Shown here: positions 6,583 to 17,300 of the stretch, piece after piece | How the letters are laid out: each line of letters opens with the position of its first letter | Numbering within the stretch: the first letter of the stretch is position 1 | Virus record (IMG/VR): IMGVR_UViG_3300027861_000081 | Coordinates: 1-37,986 of that record | Source: a virus | Length of the DNA: 37,986 nt | Reading direction: 5' to 3' (one strand) | Position numbers and translations under genes: made by a program | Notes under the pieces: model-generated | Told to the model about the DNA's origin: nothing | The model's input: only the letters and a program-made list of their open reading frames with translations | Databases searched by the model: none

Positions 6583-9009
6583 ATGGCTGAGTCAGTTGTA
6601 ACAAGTTATTTTCCGAGTCAAATAGCGAGCGATGCAGAAAAAATGTCAATCGAGTATGGTACAACCATCGGTAGGGCTATAGAAAACGAATGGTTTAGTA
6701 GCGATAATGGCATTAATAGATTTGTAAGTAATCAAAATACTTTTCATAATTTAAGACTATATGCTAGAGGCGAACAAGGTATTCAAAAATATAAAGATGA
6801 GTTATCAATTAACGGTGATTTATCTTATTTAAATTTAGACTGGAAACCGGTGCCAATTATACCTAAGTTTGTAGATATAGTTGTAAACGGTATTTCAGAT
6901 AGACAATTTGATATAAAAGCATACTCTCAAGATCCATACGGTGTTGAAAAAAGAACCAAGTATATGGAGTCTTTAATTAGAGATATGCAAACAAAAGAAT
7001 TAAATGAATTTGCTGAAGCCGAATTTGGCGTTAATTTATTTGAAAATGATAAGTCGATAGTGCCTCAAAATAAAGAGGAATTAGATTTGCATATGCAACT
7101 AAGCTATAAGCAGCAAGTTGAATTAGCTGAAGAGCAAGCTTTAAATGTATTATTAGATGGTAATAAATACGATTTAATTAAACGCAGATGTAATTATGAT
7201 TTAACCACTATCGGTATTGGCGCGGTTAAAAATACATTTAATAAAGCTGAAGGAGCTAAAGTTGATTATGTAGATCCGGTTAATTTAGTTTGGTCTTATA
7301 CAGATTCACCTTATTTTGATGACATATATTATGTTGGTGAAATAAAATCAGTACATCTTAATGAGCTTAAAAAGGAATTCCCTTGGCTAACTAATGACGA
7401 TCTTACAGAAATAGCCAGCCAGTCTTATAATAATAATGGTTTTTATGATAGAACTCTTACAAATTATAATGAAGATGATTCTAATACTGTTCAAATTTTA
7501 TATTTCAATTACAAGACTTTTGCTAATGAGGTTTATAAAGTTAAAGAAACAGCCACAGGCGCAACTAAAATAATTCCTAAAGATGATCAATTTAATCCTC
7601 CTGAAGAAATTATAGCGGAGTATGGGATTGCAAAATTATCGCAATCATTAGAAGTGTTGTATGAAGGGGTTAAAGTTTTAGGTGGCAGAATGCTTAAATG
7701 GGAATTAGCTACTAATATGATTCGCCCTAAAAGCGATTATACTAAAGTTAAAATGAACTATAGCATTGTAGCGCCTAGAATGTACAAAGGGCGTATAGAA
7801 TCTATAGTAAGCAGAATAACTGGATTTGCAGATATGATCCAGCTAACACATTTAAAATTACAACAAGTAATGTCAAGAATGGTTCCAGATGGGGTATATC
7901 TTGATGCCGATGGATTAGCTGAGGTTGATTTAGGAAATGGTACAAATTACAACCCGCAGGAAGCGCTTAACATGTTCTTCCAAACTGGTTCTGTAATCGG
8001 TAGATCATTCACCCAAGATGGAGATATGAATCCAGGTAAAGTGCCTATTCAAGAAATATCAACTGGAGCCGGTGGCCAAAAAATGCAAAGTTTAATTGCT
8101 AATTATAATTACTACTTACAAATGATCCGCGATGTAACCGGGTTAAATGAAGCCAGAGACGGAAGCGCACCTGATTCTAGAGCATTAGTGGGTGTACAAA
8201 AATTAGCAGCGGCAAATTCAAATGTAGCTACGCGACATATTTTAGATGGTAGTTTATTTTTAACAGCTGATTTATGCGAGGGATTATCATTAAGGATTTC
8301 AGATATATTAGAATACTCACCAACAAGAGAAGCTTTTATACATAAAATTGGTAATCAAAATGTTGCAGTATTAGAGGAAATGAGCGATCTATACCTTTAT
8401 GACTTTGGCATATTTATTGAACTACAACCAGATGAAGAAGAACGCGCTGTATTAGAAAACAATATTCAGGCTGCTGTTCAAAGCGGGCTTATAGATTTAT
8501 CGGATGCTATTGATCTTCGAGAAATTAAAAATTTAAAACTGGCCAACCAATTGCTTAAGATACGTAGAAACGAAAAGCAAATGAAAGACCAGCAAATACA
8601 ACAGCAAAACATACAAGCTCAAGCCGAGGCAAATGCCCAGGCGACGCAAGTTGCAGCGCAGGCCGAAGTACAGAAGCAACAAGCTTTGATACAACAAAAG
8701 ATTTCGTTAGAGCAAGCTAAAGCGCAAATAGATCAACAAAAACTAATGCAAGAAGCAAATTTAAAGAAAGAGCTAATGCAATTAGAGTTTGAAATGAATA
8801 TGCAATTAAAAGGATTAGAAGTCCAAGGCAAAAAGTCAGAACTAAATGCAAAAGAAGATCGTAAAGACGATCGCACTAAATTGCAAGCTACTCAACAAAG
8901 CGAATTAATAAATCAAAGACAAAACGATTTACCTCCTAAGAATTTCGAATCTAGCGGAAACGACATACTTAGCGGTAATTTTAACTTAGGTTCCTTCGAG
9001 CCTAGGTAA
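6583..9009 (+). CDS. Portal protein
   Basis: The portal is the dodecameric ring at one capsid vertex through which DNA enters and leaves. At 808 residues it is in the size range of podovirus portals of the P22 type. It starts 3 bases after TerL. Recognisable portal features are the N-terminal WKPVPIIPKFVDIVVNGISD block, the middle wing/stem region (DYVDPVNLVWSYTDSPYFDD) and the helical RDVTGLNEARDGSAPDSRALVG-type region typical of portals (split here by residue limits: RDVTGLNEARDG, then SRALVGVQ). Residues ~665-775 are a long Gln/Ala/Glu/Lys-rich coiled coil, comparable in position to the barrel or crown helices that project into the capsid in P22-like portals. Assignment is supported by position between TerL and scaffold. 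Confidence 0.85.
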   Translation: MAESVVTSYFPSQIASDAEKMSIEYGTTIGRAIENEWFSSDNGINRFVSNQNTFHNLRLYARGEQGIQKYKDELSINGDLSYLNLDWKPVPIIPKFVDIVVNGISDRQFDIKAYSQDPYGVEKRTKYMESLIRDMQTKELNEFAEAEFGVNLFENDKSIVPQNKEELDLHMQLSYKQQVELAEEQALNVLLDGNKYDLIKRRCNYDLTTIGIGAVKNTFNKAEGAKVDYVDPVNLVWSYTDSPYFDDIYYVGEIKSVHLNELKKEFPWLTNDDLTEIASQSYNNNGFYDRTLTNYNEDDSNTVQILYFNYKTFANEVYKVKETATGATKIIPKDDQFNPPEEIIAEYGIAKLSQSLEVLYEGVKVLGGRMLKWELATNMIRPKSDYTKVKMNYSIVAPRMYKGRIESIVSRITGFADMIQLTHLKLQQVMSRMVPDGVYLDADGLAEVDLGNGTNYNPQEALNMFFQTGSVIGRSFTQDGDMNPGKVPIQEISTGAGGQKMQSLIANYNYYLQMIRDVTGLNEARDGSAPDSRALVGVQKLAAANSNVATRHILDGSLFLTADLCEGLSLRISDILEYSPTREAFIHKIGNQNVAVLEEMSDLYLYDFGIFIELQPDEEERAVLENNIQAAVQSGLIDLSDAIDLREIKNLKLANQLLKIRRNEKQMKDQQIQQQNIQAQAEANAQATQVAAQAEVQKQQALIQQKISLEQAKAQIDQQKLMQEANLKKELMQLEFEMNMQLKGLEVQGKKSELNAKEDRKDDRTKLQATQQSELINQRQNDLPPKNFESSGNDILSGNFNLGSFEPR

Positions 9010-9022
9010 TAATAATAGTAAT

Positions 9023-9036
9023 AATTATATAATATC
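9023..9036 (+). other. Leader motif before scaffold, similar to that before the 11785 gene
   Basis: AATTATATAATATC lies just before the scaffold start. AATTATATTATATC lies directly before the ATG at 11785. They differ at one of 14 positions. They may be translation leaders or part of late promoters; AT-richness makes chance possible. No -35/-10 or Bacteroidota TAnnTTTG element could be assigned nearby. Confidence 0.3.
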
Positions 9037-9041
9037 TTATC

Positions 9042-10244
9042 ATGTCAGAAGAACTAGAACAAGAAGCACCTGTTGTTGAAGAAACACAGGCACAAGAAAA
9101 TAAACCTATGTCGTTTGAAGACGGGGTTATTAAAGTAAATTTATCAGAACTAAATAAACCAGAACAAAATGCCATTCCAGAGCAAGAAGCAAATGCAAGC
9201 GATGTTCCTGTCGGAGAATCCGAAGACGAGGGAAGTAGCGAAGAAATGGTTCAAGAAGTACGGGAGCCCAGCGAAGAAAATGTTCCGAATGAAATCGTCA
9301 ATAGCGAAGATGTGCCAAGCGCACTCGAAGAAATAACAGACGAACAAGTTCAAGAGCAAGCTGAAGAGTTAACTAATGAAGTCCAAGATGCAATAGCTGA
9401 GTCAAATGAGACTGGCGTTGAATTGCCGGAAAATATTCAAAAAGTAGTTGAATTTATTAATGATACAGGCGGTAGCTTAGAAGATTATGTTAAACTTAAT
9501 ACGGATTATTCTTCATTAAACGAAGCGCAGCTTATTAGAGAATATTATGAAACTACAAAACCTCATTTAGACAGAGAAGACATAGAGCTTCTTATGGAGG
9601 ACTTTTTGTACGACGAAGAGCTAGATGAGCCTAAAGAAATACGTAAAGCTAAAATTGCTTTTAAAGAAGAAGCAGCAAAAGCTAAAAAACATTTAGATGG
9701 ATTAAAATCTAAATATTACGAAGAAATTAAAGCTGGGTCAAAGTTAAATCCAGAACAGCAAAAAGCGGTTGAATTTTTTAATCGCTATAATAAAGAAAAC
9801 GAGGAAGCAACTAAATTAGCTGAAAGCCAAGTGTCCACATTTAAAAATAAAACAGAAAAGCTTTTTTCCAATGATTTCAAAGGTTTTGATTTCAATGTTG
9901 GCGAAAAGAAGTTTCGTTTTAAAGTAAATAATGCGGATCAGGTTAAAGACACCCAAAGCGACATCAATAATTTTGTCAAGAAGTTCTTGAACGATAAAAA
10001 TGAAATGAGCGACGCGGTGGGTTATCACAAGTCTTTATTTACAGCTATGAACGCAGACGCGATTGCAAACCACTTTTACGAGCAAGGAAAATCCGATGCA
10101 ATGAGAAGTAGCGTTGAAAAAGCCAAGAATATTGATATGAATCCGAGAGGGACTCATGAAAAAGTCAATATGCCTGGTGGTATCACGGTTAAGTCAATTA
10201 AATCTTCTAGTACTTCTAAGTTTGGAATTAAAAAAAGAAATTAA
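9042..10244 (+). CDS. Capsid scaffolding protein candidate
   Basis: This is a 400-residue, very acidic, helix-rich protein between portal and major capsid, the standard place for a scaffold. The first ~135 residues are almost entirely Glu/Gln/Asn/Ser/Pro and look disordered (EEVVQ-type runs such as NVPNEIVNSEDVPSALEEIT). Residues ~195-290 are Lys/Glu coiled coil (RKAKIAFKEEAAKAKKHLDG). The C-terminal ~60 residues switch to basic, Ser/Lys-rich (KSIKSSSTSKFGIKKRN), matching the basic C-terminal capsid-binding segment of several scaffolds. No protease motif is visible in it, and no separate prohead protease lies beside it. Function is inferred from position and composition. Confidence 0.75.
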   Translation: MSEELEQEAPVVEETQAQENKPMSFEDGVIKVNLSELNKPEQNAIPEQEANASDVPVGESEDEGSSEEMVQEVREPSEENVPNEIVNSEDVPSALEEITDEQVQEQAEELTNEVQDAIAESNETGVELPENIQKVVEFINDTGGSLEDYVKLNTDYSSLNEAQLIREYYETTKPHLDREDIELLMEDFLYDEELDEPKEIRKAKIAFKEEAAKAKKHLDGLKSKYYEEIKAGSKLNPEQQKAVEFFNRYNKENEEATKLAESQVSTFKNKTEKLFSNDFKGFDFNVGEKKFRFKVNNADQVKDTQSDINNFVKKFLNDKNEMSDAVGYHKSLFTAMNADAIANHFYEQGKSDAMRSSVEKAKNIDMNPRGTHEKVNMPGGITVKSIKSSSTSKFGIKKRN

Positions 10245-10265
10245 TAACTTAAAATACTAAATATT

Positions 10266-11705
10266 ATGGCAGCAGGTGAATTTGGCGTACCTAAAGGTAC
10301 TCCCGCTGGCGCGCAGTTAAACCATTTAACTCCACGCCCAACACAAACATTATTTAATGACAACTATTTGTCATTAGCACAATTAGATTTTACACAACAA
10401 TTCTTACCAGAAGTATATGAGAAAGAAGTAGAGCGTTACGGAAATCGTACAATCTCTGGTTTCTTACGTATGGTAGGAGCTGAAATGCCTATGGCGTCTG
10501 ACCAAGTTGTTTGGTCTGAGCAAGGGCGTTTGCATATTGCATACGATCCAGTTGTAACCACTACTACTACAGTAACAATTCCAGCAGGTGCAGGGGGAGT
10601 TAACCAAAATGTTATTGGCCCAGGAGCTACAATTGTTGTTGCTTCAGCTAATGGATTGGTTGTAGAAAAAGCTTATGTTCAAGCGGTAGCCGCTCCAGTA
10701 GCTGGCGCTGTTGAACTAACAGTAGTTGGTTATGCCGCAGCAACAATCACCGCTCACGCAGCTGGTAAGGTTTTTGTATACGGTTCTGAATACGCAAAAG
10801 GAACATCTAATGCAGGTACTTCTGTTGATGCAGCTTTCGAGCAGTTTAACAACAAGCCAATTATCCTTAGAGATAAATACAACGTAAGTGGTTCTGATAC
10901 CGCTCAAATTGGATGGGTTGAAGTAACTACTGAGGCTGGAACTTCTGGGTATCTTTGGTACTTAAAATCTGAACACGAAGCTCGTATTCGTTTTGAGGAT
11001 CAATTAGAAATGAGTATGATTGAAGCTGAAAAAGCAGCTACAGCAATTACTCCAGCCGCTGGATTAGGTGGTGGTACTGAGCTTACAGGTTCTGATGGAC
11101 TTTTCGCTGCTCTTGAAACTAGAGGTCTTGTTTACTCAGACGCTAACTTTGGAGCTGCTGGAGGTTTAGAAGACTTTGACGCTATATTGCAAGAGCTTGA
11201 CAAGCAAGGAGCTATTGAAGAAAATATGCTTTTCTTAGATCGTGCTACTTCTTTAGGTATTGACAATATGCTAGCGCAACAAAATTCTTATGGAGCTGGA
11301 GGTACATCTTACGGTGTATTTGATAACTCTGAAGATATGGCGTTGAACTTAGGGTTTAGCGGATTCCGCAGAGGATCTTACGACTTCTATAAGACAGATT
11401 GGAAATACTTAAACGATTCTACTACTCGTGGATTAGTTGGAGATGTTGAGGGCGTTATTGTGCCAGCAGGAACTTCTACAGTTTACGATCAGCAATTAGG
11501 TAAAAATATTTCACGACCTTTCTTACACATTCGTTATAGAGCTTCTGAAGCTGACGATCGTAAGATGAAGTCTTGGATTACTGGATCTGTTGGAGGAAAC
11601 TTCACAAGCGACGAAGACGCAATGAACGTTCATTTCTTATCAGAAAGATGTTTATGTGTTCAAGGAGCTAACAACTTTGTATTGTTGAAAAAAGCAACAG
11701 TATAG
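10266..11705 (+). CDS. Major capsid protein (HK97-fold expected)
   Basis: The 479-residue protein follows the scaffold and is followed by a strong hairpin, as expected for the most abundant late product. Residues 1-94 form the N-arm and start of the core (FLPEVYEKEVERYGNRTISG, EMPMASDQVVWSEQGRL). Residues ~95-178 are Val/Thr/Ala/Gly-rich beta sequence that looks like an inserted surface domain. The core resumes with an axial region (LGFSGFRRGSYDFYKTDWKY) and ends FLSERCLCVQGANNFVLLKK, a C-terminal strand typical of capsid proteins in related podoviruses. Codon choice looks more uniform than in neighbours (many GGA, TCT and GTT), fitting high expression, though I did not count. Fold is inferred from family knowledge, not from a structure. 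Confidence 0.85.
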   Translation: MAAGEFGVPKGTPAGAQLNHLTPRPTQTLFNDNYLSLAQLDFTQQFLPEVYEKEVERYGNRTISGFLRMVGAEMPMASDQVVWSEQGRLHIAYDPVVTTTTTVTIPAGAGGVNQNVIGPGATIVVASANGLVVEKAYVQAVAAPVAGAVELTVVGYAAATITAHAAGKVFVYGSEYAKGTSNAGTSVDAAFEQFNNKPIILRDKYNVSGSDTAQIGWVEVTTEAGTSGYLWYLKSEHEARIRFEDQLEMSMIEAEKAATAITPAAGLGGGTELTGSDGLFAALETRGLVYSDANFGAAGGLEDFDAILQELDKQGAIEENMLFLDRATSLGIDNMLAQQNSYGAGGTSYGVFDNSEDMALNLGFSGFRRGSYDFYKTDWKYLNDSTTRGLVGDVEGVIVPAGTSTVYDQQLGKNISRPFLHIRYRASEADDRKMKSWITGSVGGNFTSDEDAMNVHFLSERCLCVQGANNFVLLKKATV

Positions 11706-11715
11706 TAAATTAATG

Positions 11716-11754
11716 TAATTGTTACCCTCGTTGTAATGACGGGGGTAATTATTA
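11716..11754 (+). terminator. Hairpin after major capsid gene, loop TGTAATG
   Basis: Arms 11716-11730 (TAATTGTTACCCTCG) and 11740-11754 (CGGGGGTAATTATTA) pair over 15 positions with one T-T mismatch and two G-U pairs. An inner T-A pair closes the 7-nt loop TGTAATG (11732-11738). A weak T-rich tract (CTTTTAT) follows. It is probably a terminator or attenuator that lets capsid mRNA accumulate, or a 3' stabiliser. The loop sequence is identical to those of the hairpins at 12621 and 33351. Confidence 0.75.
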
Positions 11755-11784
11755 CTTTTATCAATTATTTAATTATATTATATC

Positions 11785-12612
11785 ATGGCTAAAAAAGCTA
11801 CAGCAGAAACTGTTGAGGTTGCACCTCAGGAAACAGCGGTTAAAACCGCGCCGGTTAAAAAAGTAAACACTAAACCAGTGTTTGAATTTAAAGATAGAAC
11901 TTATTATATTGCTACAGGTAAATCACCTTTAGTGTATACTATACCATCAAGGCACAGTCAGCGAAAACCTTTGTTATATTTTGATAAAGAACTTGGGTAT
12001 GCGCGTGAACTTCGTTATGCTACTAATCAGCCATCGCCACTTGTTGACGAGCAAAAAGGAGAAGTAACATTAGGAAGAATTGTTTTTAGAAACGGCACAT
12101 TGACCGTTAAAAAAGAAGATGTTGCTTTGCAAAAGTTATTATCTATATACCATCCTTTTAAAGATAAAGTATTTAAAGAACTAGATCCAGTACAAGATTC
12201 TGTTAATGAATTAGATTGGATTGAATATGAGCTTGAGGCTTTAAACATTGCTAAAAGTATGGATGTTGATTACGCAGAAGCTGTATTAAGATCTGAATTT
12301 GGTGAAAAAGTTGTAAATCTTTCGTCAAGTGAATTAAAAAGAGACTTAATGATTTTTGCAAAAAGAAATCCTGTTTTATTTATTGAATTAGCAAACGATG
12401 ATACCATCGAGCTAAGAAATACAGGAGCTAAAGCCGTTGAGGCCGGAATATTAAAATTATCTTCCGATCAACGTACCTTTACATACGGGGACGGCAATAG
12501 AAAATTAATGACCGTTCCTTTTGATGAACATCCTTATTCCGCATTAGCGTCATTTTTTAAGACTGATGATGGAATGGAAGTTTACAAAACAATTTTAAAA
12601 AGACTTAAATAA
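11785..12612 (+). CDS. Conserved head-region protein of unknown function
   Basis: This 275-residue protein lies between the two hairpins that flank it, so it may be expressed as its own transcript segment. The first ~35 residues are Ala/Lys/Val/Pro-rich and likely a flexible tail. The body starts FEFKDRTYYIATGKSPLVYT and includes GRIVFRNGTLTVKKEDVALQ, LLSIYHPFKDKVF, SSELKRDLMIFAKRNPVLFI and MTVPFDEHPYSALASFFKTD, all of which I recall as conserved in related marine phages. The mix of an N-terminal beta part and C-terminal helices has no enzyme motif. Immediate location after the capsid gene suggests a head-associated or assembly factor, but that is inference. Confidence 0.75.
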   Translation: MAKKATAETVEVAPQETAVKTAPVKKVNTKPVFEFKDRTYYIATGKSPLVYTIPSRHSQRKPLLYFDKELGYARELRYATNQPSPLVDEQKGEVTLGRIVFRNGTLTVKKEDVALQKLLSIYHPFKDKVFKELDPVQDSVNELDWIEYELEALNIAKSMDVDYAEAVLRSEFGEKVVNLSSSELKRDLMIFAKRNPVLFIELANDDTIELRNTGAKAVEAGILKLSSDQRTFTYGDGNRKLMTVPFDEHPYSALASFFKTDDGMEVYKTILKRLK

Positions 12613-12620
12613 GTCACACA

Positions 12621-12663
12621 TTATAGTAGCTAGGCCGCTGTAATGGTGGCCTACTTACTATAA
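12621..12663 (+). terminator. Second intergenic hairpin, loop TGTAATG
   Basis: Arms 12621-12636 (TTATAGTAGCTAGGCC) and 12648-12663 (GGCCTACTTACTATAA) pair at 14 of 16 positions. G37-T47 and C38-G46 extend the stem and leave a 7-nt loop TGTAATG (12639-12645). No run of T follows, so it may be an attenuator, an mRNA processing site or a 3' stabiliser rather than a simple intrinsic terminator. It sits between the 11785 gene and the first connector gene. Confidence 0.7.
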
Positions 12664-12682
12664 ATAATAAAAAAATACACAA

Positions 12683-13414
12683 ATGGCAATAAGCGTAGAT
12701 ACTGTTTATCAAAGAGTGCTTGGCATACTTAATAAAGAACAGCGAGGTTATGTAACACCGCAAGAATTTAACTTATTTGCTAATCAAGCCCAATTAGATT
12801 TATTTGAACAATACTTTTATGATATAAATCAGTTTGGTAGAATACCTGGAAATAGTACAGAGTATTCAGATATGCTTAACTTGCTAAATGAAAAAATAAA
12901 TATTTTTGAAAGTACTGCCCAACCAACTAGGTCTGGGAATTATTTTCAAGAGCCTACTAACTTATATAGGCTTGGCACCGTGGTGTATAAAAATACCACA
13001 ACTAATTCCTTCGGTGTAGCATCTACTGAAAACATTGAAGCAGAGCGAATCAACGCTAATGAATTCCTATATATAAACTCATCTCCATTAACAAAACCTA
13101 AAAACGTTAGACCTGTGTTTGTTGCAAATACAAGCGGAATTAGAGTTTATGGTAATTCTGAAATTACAGATGTAACTAAAGTTGAGCTCCAATATATAAA
13201 GAAACCAGCTGTAGTTAATTGGGGGTATCAAATGGTTTTTAACGAAGCATTGTACGACGCAAATACTTCAGTTAACTTTGAATTGCATCCGTCAGAAGAG
13301 GTAGAGCTTGTCGTTAAAATATTAGAGTTATCTGGTATATTAATAAAAGATCTTAATTTATACCAGGTATTCGACAAAGAAGAGCAAGAAACTATACAAC
13401 AAGAAAAAGCATAA
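12683..13414 (+). CDS. Head-tail connector/ring protein candidate 1
   Basis: This 243-residue protein begins with a helical part (MAISVDTVYQRVLGILNKEQ, then RGYVTPQEFNLFANQAQLDL) and continues into a strand-rich middle with Asn/Thr/Ser, then VELQYIKKPAVVNWGYQ and an acidic helical end. The NKEQRGYVTPQEFN-type start is common to a structural protein lying after the capsid gene in related marine podoviruses and crAss-like phages. Position and size suit an adaptor or ring between portal and tail hub, and it is paired with the next gene with only 3 bases between them. No enzyme motif is present. The ring assignment is inferred from gene order. Confidence 0.7.
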   Translation: MAISVDTVYQRVLGILNKEQRGYVTPQEFNLFANQAQLDLFEQYFYDINQFGRIPGNSTEYSDMLNLLNEKINIFESTAQPTRSGNYFQEPTNLYRLGTVVYKNTTTNSFGVASTENIEAERINANEFLYINSSPLTKPKNVRPVFVANTSGIRVYGNSEITDVTKVELQYIKKPAVVNWGYQMVFNEALYDANTSVNFELHPSEEVELVVKILELSGILIKDLNLYQVFDKEEQETIQQEKA

Positions 13415-13417
13415 CAT

Positions 13418-14329
13418 ATGGCCTTAATAAATCAAACAGACGAGCAATACTACTTAGGTCCAGACGGCGTATGGAATAGTTGGGATGAAGATTATGGTAA
13501 TTATCAATTTACCAGTATCAAAGACATTATAAATAACTTTATTATATCTTACGTTGGCGAAGAAAAAATTATACCTAAAGCTAAAAGAACCGACGTTGCA
13601 TTCCATGCACAACGAGGTATACAAGAATTTAGCTTTGATATATTACCTTCTGTTAAATCGGCAGAGATTGAAATAGGGCCAAATTTAAACTTCATTTTGC
13701 CTAAAGACTACGTAAACTATGTAAAGCTAACTTGGGTTGACCAGAGAGGCATAGAACGCGTTATATATCCAGCTATTAAGACTAGCAATCCTTATCCAAT
13801 ATTACAAGACAACAATTATGAGTATTTATTTGATGAACAAAATGAAGAAATAATATCTGCTCAGTCTTCTGAAACAAAAAAACGATTTGAATCTACTGGA
13901 GGCAATAGACAACAAAATTTAGATAATATTAATAACTCTGACATTTTATATGCCAACAACTTTGGGAGAAGATACGGTATATCACCAGAGCAAGCACAAG
14001 CTAATGGCGTTTTTTATGTAGATCAATTGCAAGGAATAATTTTCTTTGACTCTTCTTTTGTTGGAAAAATTGTTACATTAAAATATATATCTGATGGCTT
14101 AGGGTCTGATGAAGAAATGACAGTGCATAAATTTGCAGAAGAAGCCTTGTATAAATATATAGCTTATGCTATCCTATCGACTAGAGCAAATACGCCAGAA
14201 TATTTAGTATCTAGATTTAAAAGAGAACAATCTGCGGCTAAACGAAATGCAAAAATAAGATTATCAAATATTAAAATTGAAGAGATTACGCAAGTTATGC
14301 GTAACAAATCTAAAATTATAAAACACTAA
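13418..14329 (+). CDS. Head-tail connector/ring protein candidate 2 (gp4-like)
   Basis: This 303-residue protein begins with a charged acidic start (DEQYYLGPDGVWNSWDEDYG), followed by IKDIINNFIISYVGEEKII, AKRTDVAFHAQRGIQEFSFD and a strand section LNFILPKDYVNYVKLTWVD. The C-terminal ~85 residues are helical (KFAEEALYKYIAYAILSTRA, then FKREQSAAKRNAKIRLSNIK). The R-D-AFHAQRGIQEFSFDILP signature is one I recall from proteins described as P22 gp4-like tail-stabilisation or adaptor proteins in podoviruses and crAss-like phages. It probably forms a ring under the portal and passes DNA to the hub protein encoded directly downstream. Assignment is by pattern and context. Confidence 0.72.
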   Translation: MALINQTDEQYYLGPDGVWNSWDEDYGNYQFTSIKDIINNFIISYVGEEKIIPKAKRTDVAFHAQRGIQEFSFDILPSVKSAEIEIGPNLNFILPKDYVNYVKLTWVDQRGIERVIYPAIKTSNPYPILQDNNYEYLFDEQNEEIISAQSSETKKRFESTGGNRQQNLDNINNSDILYANNFGRRYGISPEQAQANGVFYVDQLQGIIFFDSSFVGKIVTLKYISDGLGSDEEMTVHKFAEEALYKYIAYAILSTRANTPEYLVSRFKREQSAAKRNAKIRLSNIKIEEITQVMRNKSKIIKH

Positions 14330-14332
14330 TAT

Positions 14333-17300
14333 ATGCCGGAAATTGTACATGTCTTCCAATCAGGGAGAATGAACAAAGATCTTGACGAAAGACTTGTTCC
14401 AAATGGAGAATATCGGGATGCGTTAAATTTAGATTTAGCAAACTCAGACAATGGCAACATTGGCAGCCTACAAAATATTCAAGGAACCATTCAGCTTAGA
14501 GGCAAAGAAGGAACCGGAGCGACCTGGACTGGCAATTTTATTGATGCAATGTCAAACCCCGTTTGTATTGGTTCATATAGAGACGATATAAATGAACGTG
14601 TATATTGGTTTATAGCTTCTGACAATATTAGTGCAATTGCAGAATATGATCAAGTAGCTAATACTATTAGTCCTATATTAGTAGACACACAAAATATTTT
14701 AAAATTTAACGAGCAGTATCTTATAACTGCTATCAATATTATTGATAAACTTTTATTTTGGACAGATGATCAAACTGAACCTAAAAAAATTAATATTGAA
14801 AAGTTTAAAACAGGTTCTACAGACTTTACAACACATACTAAAATACCTCTTTACAATCAAACTAGCGAAACCTATTCAACAACTTTAACGGGACAACCAG
14901 ACTTTATAGAGGAGGATGTAACGGTAATTAAAAAATCGCCCCTTACTGCTCCTTTATTAGATATGGCTGCAAGTAAATTTGGTAATGATATTCCAGGTAC
15001 CGGCGTGACACCTGTTACAACAGCGTATACGGTAACTGGGCTAGAGAACTTTACATATGTACCAGACCAAGTTACAGCCCCAGGTGACACAGAGTCTATG
15101 CCTCCACACGGAGTATATGATGATAATATTGCTACAGATCCCACTTATTACCAAAATAGTAATTTACCTAGTACTTATGGCAATGGGATTGACATTACAG
15201 TTAGCTCGTCTGTTCAAGGCGTTTGGGTGCCTGGTGTTGATGATATTATTATATTAAAAGGCTCTCGTGCTAATGAAAATAACGAGGCTTTCAATTATGA
15301 AATTAGGGCTCTTGTAATCGGAGTAAGCGATGTTACTGTAAAAATAAAAATATTATCTATATCTGCTGATATACTAATTTTTACAACCCCAATAGTATGG
15401 GAAGCAACGCTTGAGGAATCAGAGCCATTATTTGAATATGTATTTCCTAGATTTGCATATAGATGGAAGTATATAGATAATGAGTACTCTGTTCTTTCAC
15501 CGTTTACCGAGGTTGCTTTTATTGGCACTGAATTTGAATATGTATCTACTGATGGGTATAATTCGGGCATGTCAAATAATATACGCAAGCTTGTTATTAA
15601 TGGATTAACTTGGGGAAGCCAAGAGGTGGTTGAGCTTGATATATTATATAAAGCATCAAATAGCCAGGCTGTATATACAGTAGAGACTATAAAAAGAATT
15701 GACTATACTAATTTAAACGGAAGCTTAAATAATTCTTTTCAAATAACGAGTGAAATATTTGGATCGGTTATACAGGCAAATCAATTATTAAGGCCATGGG
15801 ATAACGTACCGCGTCAAGCAAAAGGTCAAGAGATAATTGGTAACAGAATAGTTTATGCTAATTATTTGCAAAATTATAATGTACCTACCATTGCTATTAA
15901 CGCGCGACCGTTTAGTCAGCCACATCCGAACGAAGACTCTGATAATAATACTAATGACGCGCAAAAATCAATTAAGTCAATTCGGCAATACCAAACCGGT
16001 ATCGTATTTAAAGACAAGTTTGGTAGAGAAACACCAGTTGTAACAGATAAAACAGCGGGGCTGGAATTTCCTATTGGAACATCGGGTAGCATAAATAAAA
16101 TTCAAATAAATCCAACAGGTTCAGCTCCTTCTTGGGCTACTCACTATAAGGTATTCATAAAAGATATATCTAATGAATATTATAATTTAGCACTAGATAG
16201 ATATTATCAAGCTGAAGATGGTAATGTTTGGATTTCTTTCCCGTCTTCAGAAAGAAATAAAGTAACCGAAGATTCTTATTTAATATTAAAAAAGCAGCAC
16301 GCTACACCTCAGGCTGTTAATAATTTATTTAAATATAAAATATTATCTATAGCAAATGAGGCCCCAACTTTTATAACAAGAAGAAATAAATCTGTTGCTA
16401 GAGCTACAGTTGAAATACTTGGAAGCTCACAACCTCAGCGAGATGCTGTATTTTTTAAATTTGACGGGCCCTCCGCGGACTCAAATCCTAACTTTGCGCA
16501 AGGATTTACTTCTAATTCATCTTTACGAATAAGCACTGGTAGCAATTCAACTGATACTTATAAAATACAATCTGGGGGACCAACTGGGGTTGGTGATACT
16601 TATAGCGTTCAATTAGACGAGCCATTAGGGAATGAAGCTTTTTTCTTAAATGATTTAGGAGAGGGTGATGAAATAACAATAGTATTATTTGAAGAAGAAG
16701 ATAAGATACTGCCGGAATATAGTGGTAGATTTTTTGTTAAAATAAATAGAGACTTTGGCTTCGAGCAAAATGTAATTGATACCTTCCCTCTTATATCTAC
16801 AGATTACGGTATAAAAGACTCTTTTGGAATTCTTCCATTTAAAAATCAGGGTAATGGCGATGGTGGTCAATTTGTTGTTTGGCGCGATTTTGGTAATACA
16901 AGTGGCAGTAGCAGCAGAAGAAGACAAGCTGGGAATACATCGCCTTGGATGTACCCTGGCGAGGGCGGCGATAATACTAAGCTTATAATTATAATGCAAA
17001 GTATTCCTAGAGACCAGGCTAGTGACCCCGCACAAATGTTAGGGGGAGTATTAGACCCTTTAAATAAAATTGGGACTATTCTAAGATTTGCTGATGCGGA
17101 CGGGAATGTTGGTGCAATATATACTATAAAAGAAACAGTAAGGTCTTTCGACAGAAGGGGGATGAGCAGCAGTAATAGTAATTACACAAACGCCACCAAT
17201 GGTAGACTTGAATGGGAAATAACACTTGAAGAGCCGTATGAGGATCAGGCTATATTTACAGGCAGGACGGGAACAAACCCAATATCCGAAATACAAATAT

